A DNA stretch of 64,000 bases, taken from assembly GCA_945952105.1 (NCBI GenBank), contig CAMFGZ010000008.1, positions 1-64,000 of the forward strand, given 5' to 3'. Below the pieces are notes generated by a model. That model was not told the DNA's origin and ran no database searches. It worked only from the letters and a program-made list of their open reading frames with translations. The position numbers were made by a program, and so were the translations under genes. Shown one piece after another: positions 52,827-61,723 of the stretch (within the stretch, counting starts at the first letter, position 1; every line of letters begins with the position of its first letter). Origin of the DNA: an uncultured Rhodospirillaceae bacterium. GTDB lineage: Bacteria > Pseudomonadota > Alphaproteobacteria > Reyranellales > Reyranellaceae.

Positions 52827-53972
52827 TCAGGCCGCCAGCTCCAGGATCTCCTTCACTTCGGCCGGCGTCGGGATCGGACGTGGGTTGCGGGGGACCCAGG
52901 GTGTGCCCATCGCCTGCAGGGCGATGCGATCAAAATGCTCGCGGCCGATCTTCACGTCGGAGAGCGTGCGCGGCATGTCGAGGCCGCGGATGAACCGGTC
53001 GAGCACGTCGCCCGCCTCCTCGCCAGGATGGCCCATCGCATTGGCGATCAGCGCCTGACGGCCGGCATTGGCTGGCTTGTTCCAGCGCATGACGGACGGC
53101 AGCATGATGCAGGACGTATGGCCGTGCGGCACGTCGAACACGGCGCCCAGCACGTAACCGATGCCATGGCTGGCGCCCATCGGCACGCCGGCGGCGAGAC
53201 CGGCCATCGAGAGCCATGAGCCCGTCTGGCAATCGAGCCGGGCCGCCATGTCGTTGGGATCGGCTTTCACGCGTGGCAGGCTGCGCGCCAGCAGCGCGAG
53301 GCCATGCAGCGACGAGGCGTTGCTGAATTCCGTCGATTCGAGGGAGCAGACGCCCTCGACGCAATGATCGACCGCGCGGATGCCGGTCGACAGCAGGAGC
53401 CACATCGGTGTGTGGCGGGTCACTTCCGGGTCGAGGATGACGGCCTGAGGGATGGTGAGGGGATGGCGGAACATCTCCTTCACCTTCGTCTCCTCGTTGG
53501 TGACGCCGGCGATGGCGGAGAATTCGCCGGCCGAGAGCGTGGTGGGGATCGAAATCTGCCTCACCACCGGCGGCTTCACCTCCGCCTGGCCGCGGATGCG
53601 GTCCATGTCCCCAACCGTGCGGACGTCGTTGGCGAGGCAGAGCTGGACGGTCTTGGCGGCATCCGTGATCGAACCGCCGCCCAGGGTGACGATCAGGTCG
53701 GCTCGGGCTTCGCGGGCCTGTTCGGCGGCTGCGACCACGGCGCTGCGCGGCGAATGGGCCGGCATACCGTCGAAGGTGCCGGCGCACTTGTTGCCCAGCA
53801 CCCGGCGCAGCTTCTCGATCTCGTCGGTCTCGCGGTTCAGCGTGCCGCTCACCATCAGGAGGACGCGGGCGGCGCCCTGGCGCCCTACGAGCTCGGCGAG
53901 GGCCTGGGCGGCAGGGTGGCCGAAGATTACTTCCTCCATCCTGCTGAAAACGATGCGGCCCGAAGCGGTCAT
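52827..53972 (-). CDS. Iron-containing alcohol dehydrogenase / maleylacetate reductase-like
   Basis: A 381-residue group III ADH-fold protein. GGGSITDAAKTVQL near residue 97 is the NAD(P) site; ISIPTTLSAGEFS near 140 and HGIGYVLGAVFDVPHGHTS near 265 are the metal-binding areas, with His-rich GHTS as in maleylacetate reductases. It is a distant relative of the ADH at 14218. The product could be 3-oxoadipate from maleylacetate or an alcohol; no ring-cleavage genes are present to decide. It is divergent from the M20 peptidase gene with 54 bases between. Confidence 0.82.
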   Translation of the reverse strand: MTASGRIVFSRMEEVIFGHPAAQALAELVGRQGAARVLLMVSGTLNRETDEIEKLRRVLGNKCAGTFDGMPAHSPRSAVVAAAEQAREARADLIVTLGGGSITDAAKTVQLCLANDVRTVGDMDRIRGQAEVKPPVVRQISIPTTLSAGEFSAIAGVTNEETKVKEMFRHPLTIPQAVILDPEVTRHTPMWLLLSTGIRAVDHCVEGVCSLESTEFSNASSLHGLALLARSLPRVKADPNDMAARLDCQTGSWLSMAGLAAGVPMGASHGIGYVLGAVFDVPHGHTSCIMLPSVMRWNKPANAGRQALIANAMGHPGEEAGDVLDRFIRGLDMPRTLSDVKIGREHFDRIALQAMGTPWVPRNPRPIPTPAEVKEILELAA

Positions 53973-54026
53973 GCTCTTCTCCCTGTAATTTTGCTATCGT
54001 GGCCGTGAAACCAGGCAAGGGAAAGC

Positions 54027-55421
54027 ATGACCGGGACACGGGAGGGCGCGATCGCCCGCGCAGAGAAGTATTTCGACGAGGGCAGCTTCCTCGAGGAGCT
54101 GCAGCGTCGGGTCGCCATCCCCACGACCAGCCAGGAGCAGGGCTCGATGCCCGCCCTTCAGCAATACGTCTCCGGCGAGATGACCGAGTCGCTGCAGAAG
54201 CTTGGCTACGACTGCACCGTCCTGCCCAATCCGCGCAGTGAATACGGCCCGTTCCTGATCGCCCGCCGCGTCGAGGATCTGTCCAAGCCCACCGTGCTGA
54301 CCTATGGGCACGGCGACGTGATCCGCGGCCAGGAGGAGCAGTGGCGCTCGGGCCTGTCGCCCTGGAAGATCGTGATCGAGGGCGAGAAGATGTACGGCCG
54401 TGGAACGGCCGACAACAAGGGTCAGCACACGATCAACATCGCCGCACTGGCCTGCGTAATGCAGGAGCGTGGCTCGCTGGGCTTCAATTCCACCATCCTG
54501 ATCGAAACCGGCGAGGAGACCGGCTCGCCCGGCCTGGCCGATTTCTGCAAGGCCAACAAGGAGGCGCTCAAGGCCGACGCCCTGATCGGCTCCGACGGGC
54601 CGCGGCTCGACCATCGCCGCCCGACCATCTTCGGCGGCACGCGCGGCACGCTGAACTTCAACCTCAAGCTCACGATGCGCGAGGGCGGCCACCATTCGGG
54701 TAACTGGGGCGGCTTGCTGGCCAACCCGGGCATCATCATGGCCCACGCGCTGGCGACCATCACCGACGAGCGCGGCCAGATCAAGGTCCCGGAGTGGCGC
54801 CCCAGGACGCTGACCAACTCGATCCGCGCGGCGTTGGCCGATGCCCATGTCGATGCCGGCGAGGGGGCGCCCGAGATCAACGAGGACTGGGGAGAGAAGT
54901 CGCTGACGCCGGTCGAGCGCGTGTTCGGCTGGAACAGCTTCGAGGTGCTGGCCTTCAAGACGGGAAATCCCGATCGCCCGGTCAATGCCATCCCGCCGAG
55001 CGCGATCGCCTATTGCCAGTTGCGCTTCGTGGTCGGCACCGATCCGCACGACATCGTCCCGGCGCTGCGCCGCCACCTGGCGAAGCACGGTTTCGGCCAG
55101 ATCGAGGTCGAGCAGGCCCGCGACGTGATTATGAATGCGACCCGGCTCGACCCGGAGAACCCCTGGGCAAAGTTCGCCTCCGGCTCGATCGAGAAGACGG
55201 CGGGCCAGAAGCCCAACATGCTGCCCAACCTGGGCGGCTCGCTGCCCAACGAGGTCTTCACCGACATCCTGGGCCTGCCGACGGTGTGGGTGCCGCACTC
55301 CTATGCCGCCTGCTCGCAGCACGCGCCCGACGAGCATCTGCTGGCGCCGGTGGCGCGCGACGGGCTGCGACTGATGACCGGCCTCTTCTGGGATCTCGGC
55401 GCACAGGGCCGGCCCGGCTAG
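54027..55421 (+). CDS. M20-family metallopeptidase
   Basis: A 464-residue zinc amidohydrolase. The metal and catalytic set of M20 enzymes is present: YGHGDV (His, Asp), RGTADNKGQH (bridging Asp), ETGEETGSPG (Glu pair), a SDGPR Asp and SQHAPDE His near the C-terminus. Family members cleave dipeptides, N-acyl or N-carbamoyl amino acids. No signal peptide, so it is cytoplasmic. AAGGGAAAGC precedes the ATG. It is followed 12 bases later by the ECF sigma gene. Confidence 0.88.
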   Translation: MTGTREGAIARAEKYFDEGSFLEELQRRVAIPTTSQEQGSMPALQQYVSGEMTESLQKLGYDCTVLPNPRSEYGPFLIARRVEDLSKPTVLTYGHGDVIRGQEEQWRSGLSPWKIVIEGEKMYGRGTADNKGQHTINIAALACVMQERGSLGFNSTILIETGEETGSPGLADFCKANKEALKADALIGSDGPRLDHRRPTIFGGTRGTLNFNLKLTMREGGHHSGNWGGLLANPGIIMAHALATITDERGQIKVPEWRPRTLTNSIRAALADAHVDAGEGAPEINEDWGEKSLTPVERVFGWNSFEVLAFKTGNPDRPVNAIPPSAIAYCQLRFVVGTDPHDIVPALRRHLAKHGFGQIEVEQARDVIMNATRLDPENPWAKFASGSIEKTAGQKPNMLPNLGGSLPNEVFTDILGLPTVWVPHSYAACSQHAPDEHLLAPVARDGLRLMTGLFWDLGAQGRPG

Positions 55422-55432
55422 GCTCTTTGTCG

Positions 55433-55990
55433 ATGCTCTCAGCCGACGAGGCCGCCGATCTGATCGAAGCCATCGCGTCGCGACAGGATCGCGCCGCTTT
55501 TGCCAGTCTTTTCAACCACTTCATGCCCAGAGTTAAAGCGTTCATCATGCGGGGTGGAGCGGATGCAGAGGCCGCGCAGGAAGTGGCGCAGGAGGCCCTG
55601 ATCATGGTCTGGCGCAAGGCCGCCAGCTTTGATCGCACGCGTGCGTCCGCGACGACCTGGCTCTACACGATCGCGCGCAACAAACGTATCGACCTGCTGC
55701 GGCGCAACAACCGGCCGGCAATCGAGACCGAGGACTGGCTCACGGTCTTTGCGCCGGAAGACGAGGATGCCGATAAATCCGTTCTCGCGGGTCAGACGTA
55801 TATGAGGGTGAAGGAGCTGCTCTCGGGTTTGTCGGCCGATCAACTGGTGGTGATTGAAAAGGCATTCTTCGAGGACAAGACTCATACGGCCATCGCCGAA
55901 GAGTTGAAGCTCCCCCTCGGGACCGTGAAGTCGCGCATTCGTCTGGCGCTGGGGCGCCTCAGGGATGCGCTGGAGAGAGACGAGCCATGA
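55433..55990 (+). CDS. ECF-type RNA polymerase sigma factor (ChrR-linked group)
   Basis: A 185-residue sigma-70 family protein with only regions 2 and 4. The sigma2 part (about 20-95) includes VAQEALIMVWRKAASFD; the sigma4 helix-turn-helix (about 120-178) includes LKLPLGTVKSRIRLALGRL. Its TGA overlaps the ATG of a ChrR-like gene (ATGA, 55987-55990), the arrangement of the SigE/ChrR singlet-oxygen response in Rhodobacter. Stress type here is inferred from that pairing. The in-frame extension to 54794 is a shadow of the M20 gene. Confidence 0.9.
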   Translation: MLSADEAADLIEAIASRQDRAAFASLFNHFMPRVKAFIMRGGADAEAAQEVAQEALIMVWRKAASFDRTRASATTWLYTIARNKRIDLLRRNNRPAIETEDWLTVFAPEDEDADKSVLAGQTYMRVKELLSGLSADQLVVIEKAFFEDKTHTAIAEELKLPLGTVKSRIRLALGRLRDALERDEP

Positions 55991-56652
55991 GTCGCCATCC
56001 GGCGCCTGAAGAGTTGTTGCTGGACTACGCTGCGGGCGTGCTTCCCGCCGGTCCGGAGCTTGCGGTCGCGCTGCACGTCGCGCTGGATCCGGCATCCCGG
56101 GAGACCGTCGAGCGGTTGGCCGCCGTGGGCGGTGCGCTGATGGAGCGTGAACCTGCGGCCGGGATGGACGCCGGCCTGGAGACCGCGCTCGAGCGCACCC
56201 TGGCGCGGCTGGACGAAGTGCCTGTGGAGCCGAGGCCGTCCCGCGAGACGCAACGCACACCTCAATTCGATTGGGCGCCACCCGCGCTGGTACCGCATCT
56301 CCGGCCAGGAATGGATTGGCGCCGGGTGATGGGCAAGTTCGACGAGATCCGCCTCGACCTGCCGGGCGACTTCCATCGCGTGTCGCTGCTGCGGTTGGAA
56401 TCGGGCCGCGGCCTGCCCGAACACAAGCATGCTGGTTACGAGTACACCGTCGTCCTGCAGGGCGGCTACACCGACGAGACTGGCAGTTATGGCGTCGGCG
56501 ATTTCGCCGTCGGCCCTGGAACGGTCCGGCACGAGCCGATCGCCGATCCGGGCGAACCGTGCATCGCGATGATCGTCGTGGAGAAGCCCATCGTGCTGAC
56601 AGGGCCGTGGGGGCGCTGGCTCAATCCGCTGGTCAGTCGCGGCTGGATCTGA
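55987..56652 (+). CDS. ChrR-like anti-sigma factor with altered zinc site
   Basis: A 221-residue two-domain anti-sigma protein. The N-terminal ZAS-type domain keeps H4 and H30, but the two cysteines of the canonical HxxxCxxC are replaced by D34 and S37 (HVALDPASR). The C-terminal cupin keeps H146, H148, E152 and H182, matching H141, H143, E147 and H177 of Rhodobacter ChrR with a constant offset of 5. It should bind and restrain the overlapping sigma factor. How the altered domain holds zinc, if at all, is unclear. The change is direct from the DNA (GAT and TCC codons). Confidence 0.88.
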   Translation: MSRHPAPEELLLDYAAGVLPAGPELAVALHVALDPASRETVERLAAVGGALMEREPAAGMDAGLETALERTLARLDEVPVEPRPSRETQRTPQFDWAPPALVPHLRPGMDWRRVMGKFDEIRLDLPGDFHRVSLLRLESGRGLPEHKHAGYEYTVVLQGGYTDETGSYGVGDFAVGPGTVRHEPIADPGEPCIAMIVVEKPIVLTGPWGRWLNPLVSRGWI

Positions 56653-56708
56653 GAGCGTTGACCCCGCTGGGGCTTCCCTTCAGGTTTGAGGCCTGAAGAG
56701 AGGACCCG

Positions 56709-57257
56709 ATGTCACGCATTCCCTACTACGAAGTCGAAAACGCCACCGGCAAGCATGCCGAATTGCTCGGCAAGCTCAATCCGATGCTCAACATCTACCG
56801 GATGCTGGCGAACTCCGAGCAGGGCGCCAAGGGTTTCCTGCGCATGGGCAACGGGTTGCTCTATCGCTGTGAGCTGAACCCGGTGCTGCGCGAGTTGGCG
56901 ATCATCCGCGTCGGACGCCTCAGTCGCACCGCTTACGAGGTTTTCCAGCACGAGCGAATCGGCCGCGAGGTCGGCGTGACCGAGGACAAGATTGCCGCCC
57001 TGCGCGACGCCACGATCGAAGCCCCGGCCTTTGATGACAACGAGAAGGCGGTCCTGCGCTACACCGACGACGTGGTGCGCAACGTGCGCGCCTCGGACAA
57101 GACGCTGAAGGCCGTGCAGGCTTTTCTGACGCCGGGTGCGCTCGTCGAGCTCACCCTGACCATCGGCTACTACATGATGGTCTGCCGCTTCCTGGAATCG
57201 ATGGGCGTCGATGGCGAGGAAGGTCAGGCGGAGTGGCTCAAGACCGCGAAGCTGTAG
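56709..57257 (+). CDS. Carboxymuconolactone-decarboxylase-like (CMD/AhpD fold) protein
   Basis: A 182-residue all-helical protein of the CMD family. The RELAIIRVGRLSRTAYEVFQH segment lies where AhpD proteins carry the CxxC peroxidase pair; here the cysteines are absent, so alkylhydroperoxidase activity is unlikely. It may be a CMD-like lyase or unknown. AGAGAGG precedes the ATG. It lies 56 bases after the anti-sigma gene and may belong to its regulon, as CMD-like genes often adjoin stress sigma factors. Confidence 0.82.
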   Translation: MSRIPYYEVENATGKHAELLGKLNPMLNIYRMLANSEQGAKGFLRMGNGLLYRCELNPVLRELAIIRVGRLSRTAYEVFQHERIGREVGVTEDKIAALRDATIEAPAFDDNEKAVLRYTDDVVRNVRASDKTLKAVQAFLTPGALVELTLTIGYYMMVCRFLESMGVDGEEGQAEWLKTAKL

Positions 57258-57271
57258 CTATCGAATTCCTC

Positions 57272-57362
57272 CCCCGTCATCGGGGAGGTCTCGGCCTCCT
57301 GGGCCGACAGAGGGGTCAGGAAACGCAGAAACGAGCATGACCGCTTTGCCCCGATGACGGGG
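57272..57362. repeat. Composite palindromic element
   Basis: CCCCGTCATCGGGG (57272-57285) and its reverse complement CCCCGATGACGGGG (57349-57362) bracket a 63-base spacer. Each 14-mer is itself a 5-bp hairpin with a TCAT/ATGA loop, and CCTCC/GGAGG-rich flanks extend the dyad. Such nested symmetry is typical of REP or MITE-like intergenic repeats. It sits between the CMD and M81 genes, with the M81 ribosome site further downstream. Confidence 0.5.
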
Positions 57363-57413
57363 CACCTCCTCATTTGAATTGGGGAGGAGGGATGGAAGAG
57401 CAGGAGTAAAGAG

Positions 57414-58928
57414 ATGGCGTACCGCGTCCTGATCGCGCAGTTCATGCACGAGACCAATACCTTCAGCAAACTGAAGACGACGCTGGAGGATTACCGCAAG
57501 CGCTGGCTGATCGAGGGCGAGGCGATGGTGCCGCGCTTCACCGGCACGAAGAACGAGGTCGGCGGCTACATCGATTCGGTTAAGAAGTACGGCTGGGAGC
57601 CGGTCTGGGCCGCGGCGGCCAACGCGACTCCGTCGGGCAAGCTCACCAGGGAAACCTGGGAGCATATCCGCGACCTGATCCTCGATGCCGCAAAGAAGGC
57701 GGGAAAGCTCGACGCGATCTGCCTGTCGCTGCACGGCGCCGCCGTCACCGACACCGAGGACGATGCCGAGGGGGCGCTTCTCGAAGCCTTGCGCGCCATC
57801 GTTGGCCCTGACATCCCCGTCGTCGCCACGCTCGACCTGCATGCCAACGCTACCGTGAAGATGGCCAGCCATGCCAATGCGCTGGTGAGCTACCGCACCT
57901 ATCCGCATATCGACGGCTACGAGCGCGCGGTGCAGGCGGCGGCGCTGGTGCAGGAAGCGCTGGAGGGCAAGAAGCATCCAAAATGCCTGCTGGTTCAGCC
58001 TGCCATGCTGCAGGGCGCCGATTCCGGCAAGACGACGCAACCCGGCCTGATGCGCGACCTGCTCGCCAAGGCCGACGCCTTCGAAAAAGAAGAGGGTATC
58101 AACGTCGTCAGCGTCCAGGCGGGCTTCACCTGGGCGGACATCCCCTATACCGGCCCCTCGATCGCGGTGAGCCACGAGCCGGGTGCCGAGAAGCGTGCAC
58201 GTGAAATAGCGGCAGCGTTGCTCGACGAAATCTGGAAGCGGCGCGACGTGAACACCTCGAACTACCGGCCGATTGCCGATGCGATTGCGGCTGCCAAGGC
58301 CGGCGTGGGCAAGGATGGGCCGCTGGTCGTGGCCGACGGCACCGACAATCCGGGCGGCGGCGGCTACAACGACACGACGCCGGTCCTGCAGGCGCTGATC
58401 GAAGCCGACGTCCAGAACGTGGCCTTCGGCACCATCTTCGATCCGGGCACGGTGCAGCAGGCCATCGAGGCCGGCGTCGGCGCGGAGATCGACGTCGTGC
58501 TGGGCGGCCATACCGATCCGTCGATGGGCGGGCCGGTGAAGGCCCGGGCCATCGTGAAGATGCTGTCCGACGGCTCGTTCAAGAACGACGGGCCGATGAA
58601 TGCCGGCGTCGAGACCTCGATGGGACCGACCGCGGTCCTGCGCGTCGGCGGCATCGACGTCGTCACCATCTCCAACCGCATCCAGACGATCGACCTGCAG
58701 GTCTTCCTGAGCCAGGGAATCGATCCGCGAGCCAAGAGCGTGGTGGTGGTGAAGAGCGTGCAGCACTTCAGGGCGGCCTATGCGCCGATTGCCCGTGAAG
58801 TCATCCTCGTCGATTCGGGCGGCATATGCTCGCCGGACCTCTCGCGGCTCAAGTTCACCAAGCTGCGCCGGCCGATCTGGCCGCTCGACGGCGTCAACGA
58901 CCCCTATGCGGGGCAGCAGCGTCCGTAA
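57414..58928 (+). CDS. M81-family metallopeptidase (MlrC-like)
   Basis: A 504-residue protein resembling microcystinase C. FMHETNTFS near residue 10, CLSLHGAAVTDTEDDAEG near 103, and the zinc ligand cluster TLDLHANA ... TYPHIDGYERA near 140-172 are typical. MlrC cleaves linear peptides in microcystin breakdown, but most relatives in non-degraders have unknown substrates. GGAGGAGGGA and AGGAG occur just upstream of the ATG, though the closest, CAGGAG, fits best. It is 32 bases before the TauD-like gene. Confidence 0.85.
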   Translation: MAYRVLIAQFMHETNTFSKLKTTLEDYRKRWLIEGEAMVPRFTGTKNEVGGYIDSVKKYGWEPVWAAAANATPSGKLTRETWEHIRDLILDAAKKAGKLDAICLSLHGAAVTDTEDDAEGALLEALRAIVGPDIPVVATLDLHANATVKMASHANALVSYRTYPHIDGYERAVQAAALVQEALEGKKHPKCLLVQPAMLQGADSGKTTQPGLMRDLLAKADAFEKEEGINVVSVQAGFTWADIPYTGPSIAVSHEPGAEKRAREIAAALLDEIWKRRDVNTSNYRPIADAIAAAKAGVGKDGPLVVADGTDNPGGGGYNDTTPVLQALIEADVQNVAFGTIFDPGTVQQAIEAGVGAEIDVVLGGHTDPSMGGPVKARAIVKMLSDGSFKNDGPMNAGVETSMGPTAVLRVGGIDVVTISNRIQTIDLQVFLSQGIDPRAKSVVVVKSVQHFRAAYAPIAREVILVDSGGICSPDLSRLKFTKLRRPIWPLDGVNDPYAGQQRP

Positions 58929-58959
58929 ACCTTGGCATGACACTGGCATGAGGATGGGC

Positions 58960-59967
58960 ATGAACATCACACGCGAGGCGCCGTTTCCCGGCGCATCCTT
59001 CGGCGCAACGCTCAGACTCGACGGAGATGCCGCGCAGATCGTGGCGGCGGCCGAGGCGGAGCCTGAGGCGCTGCCGGCAGCGCTGGCCGAGGCCAAGGGG
59101 TTGCTGCTGATCCAGGGCATGAACGGCATCACCGACGATCCCAACCTGCTGATCCGGCTGAGCCGGGTCTTCGGGCCCGAGGTCGAGGATTATCGGCACA
59201 ATCTCACCAACCTCTCGTCGGTTCACGTCTCCGTGCCTGAAATCCTGCTGGTGTCGAACATGGCGCCCGTCGGCAAGGCGCCGCCCAAGCGGCCCGATCC
59301 GCCGCTGGCGGCCGACGGGCTGATCCCGACGCAGTATCCCCATCGCAAGGGCTGGCACACCGACCAGAGCTATCGCCGTCCGCCGCCTGATATCTCACTG
59401 TTCTATGCGGTGACGCCCGCCGAGAAGGATACGGGCCAGACCCTGTTCGCCAACGGCATCCTGGCCTATGCGGCGCTGCCGCCGGCCCTGAAGGCGAAGG
59501 TCGACACCCTGGTCGGCCTTCATGCCCAGCCGGGCAGCGGACGCTCGCGCGATGCCGCCCTGTCGGGCCGTACGCCACGCGCTTTCGCCGTTCATGAGCG
59601 CTCGCAGCGGCAGCCGGTCGTCCGCACCCATCCGGTGACGGGCGAGAAGTCGCTGTACCTTTGCGAATGGGGCCAGATGGACTGGTTCGAAGGCCCGTTC
59701 GTGGGCATGGAGCCAGGTCCGCACGGCGAGGGCGCAAAGCTGCTCGACGAGATCATGGCGCACTACACCGAGCGTCGCTTCTGCTACGCTCATGAATGGA
59801 CCGAGGGCGATCTCCTGATCTGGGACAATCGCTGCCTCGTTCACGCCGCCACCTGGTTCGACGGCGACCGCGAAGGTCGCCTGATGTGGCGCACGACGGT
59901 TCACGGCAATCCCGGCGCCTACTATGCCGGCGAGAAGAAGAGCTGGATTCCCGCCGCGGCCGAATGA
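58960..59967 (+). CDS. TauD/TfdA-family 2-oxoglutarate dioxygenase
   Basis: A 335-residue Fe(II)/2-oxoglutarate enzyme. The facial triad is H133 and D135 in GWHTDQSY and H295 in RCLVHAATW, and 2-oxoglutarate Arg is R311 in RLMWRTTVHG. It hydroxylates a substrate such as a sulfonate or aryloxy acid; the substrate is not predictable. Three in-frame ATGs occur at 58948, 58954 and 58960; AGGA 5 bases before 58960 supports the last. It converges with the redoxin-hydroxylase fusion gene. Confidence 0.87.
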   Translation: MNITREAPFPGASFGATLRLDGDAAQIVAAAEAEPEALPAALAEAKGLLLIQGMNGITDDPNLLIRLSRVFGPEVEDYRHNLTNLSSVHVSVPEILLVSNMAPVGKAPPKRPDPPLAADGLIPTQYPHRKGWHTDQSYRRPPPDISLFYAVTPAEKDTGQTLFANGILAYAALPPALKAKVDTLVGLHAQPGSGRSRDAALSGRTPRAFAVHERSQRQPVVRTHPVTGEKSLYLCEWGQMDWFEGPFVGMEPGPHGEGAKLLDEIMAHYTERRFCYAHEWTEGDLLIWDNRCLVHAATWFDGDREGRLMWRTTVHGNPGAYYAGEKKSWIPAAAE

Positions 59968-59970
59968 GGC

Positions 59971-61023
59971 TCAGCGTTTCTGGCGGAAGAAGGTCGTGAG
60001 CACGTAGCGGCGGCCCCGCGTCACGGGACCGACCTTGTGCAGCAGGCCGCAGGAGAAGACGGCCGCCGCGCCCGCCGGCGGGCTGACGCGCACGCCCGCA
60101 TATTCGGGAAACACCAGCTCGCCGCCCTCGAAATCGTCGTTGAGATTCAGCGACACGGCGAAGGCCCGGTCGGCCGTGGTCGGTGCGCCGTTGTCGCGAT
60201 GGGCGGCGAAGAAGTGTTCGCCCTCGGCGCTGTAGGACAGCACGACATGGGCGTCGAAGGTGAATTCGCGATCGAAGGCGAAGACCTTCGTCAGCTCCGG
60301 GCCGATGCGGTAGGCGAGGCGATCGGAAACCGCTTTCTGCATCATTGGCTCGACGATCATGTAGTCCTCGGTGCGCTTCAGCTTCGCCATGTCGACATTG
60401 CCGTAGCGGCTCGAAACGCCCGAGTCCTTGTGGTCGCCCTTGCCCCAGAGCCGGATGAGCTGGGTGCAGAAGTCCGGCTCGAAGACGCGGGGCAGGATCA
60501 GCACCGGTGCCATCGCGGTCCTGAGCAGCAGGTCGGCGCCGCCCGTGGCACGCACCGTTTCGGCGAGGGGACCGATCGCCTCGGTCGCCGCGAGAAGAGG
60601 CCGCGTGTCGAAGGTGGCGGCCACGCGCTGGTTGGGATCGAGCACGATCACGCGCTGGCGTAGTCCCATCGCCTGGCCGAAGGAAACGGCGCCGCCCTGG
60701 GAGAGCAGGGCCGCCAGGTACTGCCCCTTCGGGTCGCAGAGCAGCAGCGGTTGCTCGGGCGCGGCGTCGAGCTTCTTCCAGACCGAGGCCGCCCGCGCGA
60801 TATCGGTGCCGGTGACGACCACCAGTTCGGTCGACGCCCGGTCGCAAGCGGCGCGCAGGTCACCGAACTGGGAAGAATCGAGAGCCGCCAGATCGGCCAC
60901 GGCAAGGAGCGCCACCGGGGCACCACCGAATGACCAGATGAATTTCCGCAGTTTGCCGTCCAGCCCCGGCAGGGCGAAATCCGGAACACGGTCTCCGGGC
61001 CGGAGCGACAGCATGTTGGTCAT
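59971..61023 (-). CDS. Redoxin-like domain fused to a prolyl-4-hydroxylase-type dioxygenase
   Basis: A 350-residue fusion. Residues 1-165 have the AhpC/TSA pattern (RPGDRVPDFALPGLDGK, then VIVLDPNQRVAATF), but the peroxidatic Cys position reads ALDSSQFGD, so the thiol is missing; other cysteines (C60, C96) are elsewhere. Residues 170-350 form a 2OG-Fe(II) domain with H275 and D277 in AAHRDNG, H329 in GLLHKVG and 2OG-binding R339 in GRRYVL. The oxygenase half looks intact and may hydroxylate proteins. The redoxin half may be a partner-binding module. Two domains in one uninterrupted frame exclude assembly error. Confidence 0.85.
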   Translation of the reverse strand: MTNMLSLRPGDRVPDFALPGLDGKLRKFIWSFGGAPVALLAVADLAALDSSQFGDLRAACDRASTELVVVTGTDIARAASVWKKLDAAPEQPLLLCDPKGQYLAALLSQGGAVSFGQAMGLRQRVIVLDPNQRVAATFDTRPLLAATEAIGPLAETVRATGGADLLLRTAMAPVLILPRVFEPDFCTQLIRLWGKGDHKDSGVSSRYGNVDMAKLKRTEDYMIVEPMMQKAVSDRLAYRIGPELTKVFAFDREFTFDAHVVLSYSAEGEHFFAAHRDNGAPTTADRAFAVSLNLNDDFEGGELVFPEYAGVRVSPPAGAAAVFSCGLLHKVGPVTRGRRYVLTTFFRQKR

Positions 61024-61369
61024 GGCCGCTGGTAGCAGCGTGCCGGAGGTCGTTCAAGCGGCGGGCGAGTCACCTTGATTGCATTTGGAACTGGCGGAAA
61101 TTCCCGCCCGCCTTGCCGATGATCCGACAGCCAACCTTGGAATGCGCTTTGCTTCGTCGGGGGCCATTCGAGGAGACACGTGCGCGGGCCGATTGATTCG
61201 GGCGGCTTCTCTGAGCGGCGCGCCTCGCCGACAAATGCCGTCGTCGTCGGAGACGACGAATTGGTCGCGCTGCGGGCACGGTTTCCGGCGTCCCACGAGA
61301 GAAACTGTCTTTTCATTTGGCAATTCTTTCCCCGCTGATAGCCTGTGCCCGCAATCAGAGGAGGCGAAG
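61024..61369. other. Gap without a convincing gene
   Basis: 346 bases between the fusion gene start and the small hypothetical gene. Open frames on both strands here are Arg/Ser-rich, lack ribosome sites and resemble no family. The end (61357-61366) holds the ribosome site of the next gene. No terminator, tRNA or clear promoter was seen. Confidence 0.5.
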
Positions 61370-61723
61370 TTGCTGATCTATGTCGATGCACCGAAGTTCG
61401 TAAAGGTCTTCCGCGAAAACACGTCGGGCGACGGTGCGCGCCGGATCCGCCTCGGCGTCATCATGAAGGGACTTCTCGATTTTCGAGAAGATCCCAAGAT
61501 GGTCCCAACGGATGATGAAAAGGCCGAAATCGCCAAGGCAATCGCGTCTTTCGAATCTGCGGCCGACAAGCAGACCCAGGCCGATGTCCTGCGATTCCCC
61601 GAAATGGCGAGAAGGATTGCCGAGTACTATGAAACGAGTGCGTCGGATTTCGAAAAGCGACTGATCTCGGTGGCGTCGCTTGAACTGACGCGCAAGCTGC
61701 GGCGTGCCGGCAAAGGCGAGTGA
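61370..61723 (+). CDS. Small hypothetical protein (TTG start)
   Basis: A 117-residue, mostly charged and helical soluble protein. No known motif was recognised. The TTG at 61370 is preceded by AGAGGAGGCG at the right distance, which favours it over the open frame running back to 61079, whose N-terminal part has odd composition. It converges with the methyltransferase-like gene, the two stops being adjacent (61723/61724). Function unknown. Confidence 0.55.
   Translation: MLIYVDAPKFVKVFRENTSGDGARRIRLGVIMKGLLDFREDPKMVPTDDEKAEIAKAIASFESAADKQTQADVLRFPEMARRIAEYYETSASDFEKRLISVASLELTRKLRRAGKGE

Noticed and set aside
61079..61369. N-terminal extension of the small hypothetical protein to an ATG at 61079
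   Set aside because: The extension has odd Arg/Ser-rich composition, while a strong ribosome site precedes the TTG at 61370.
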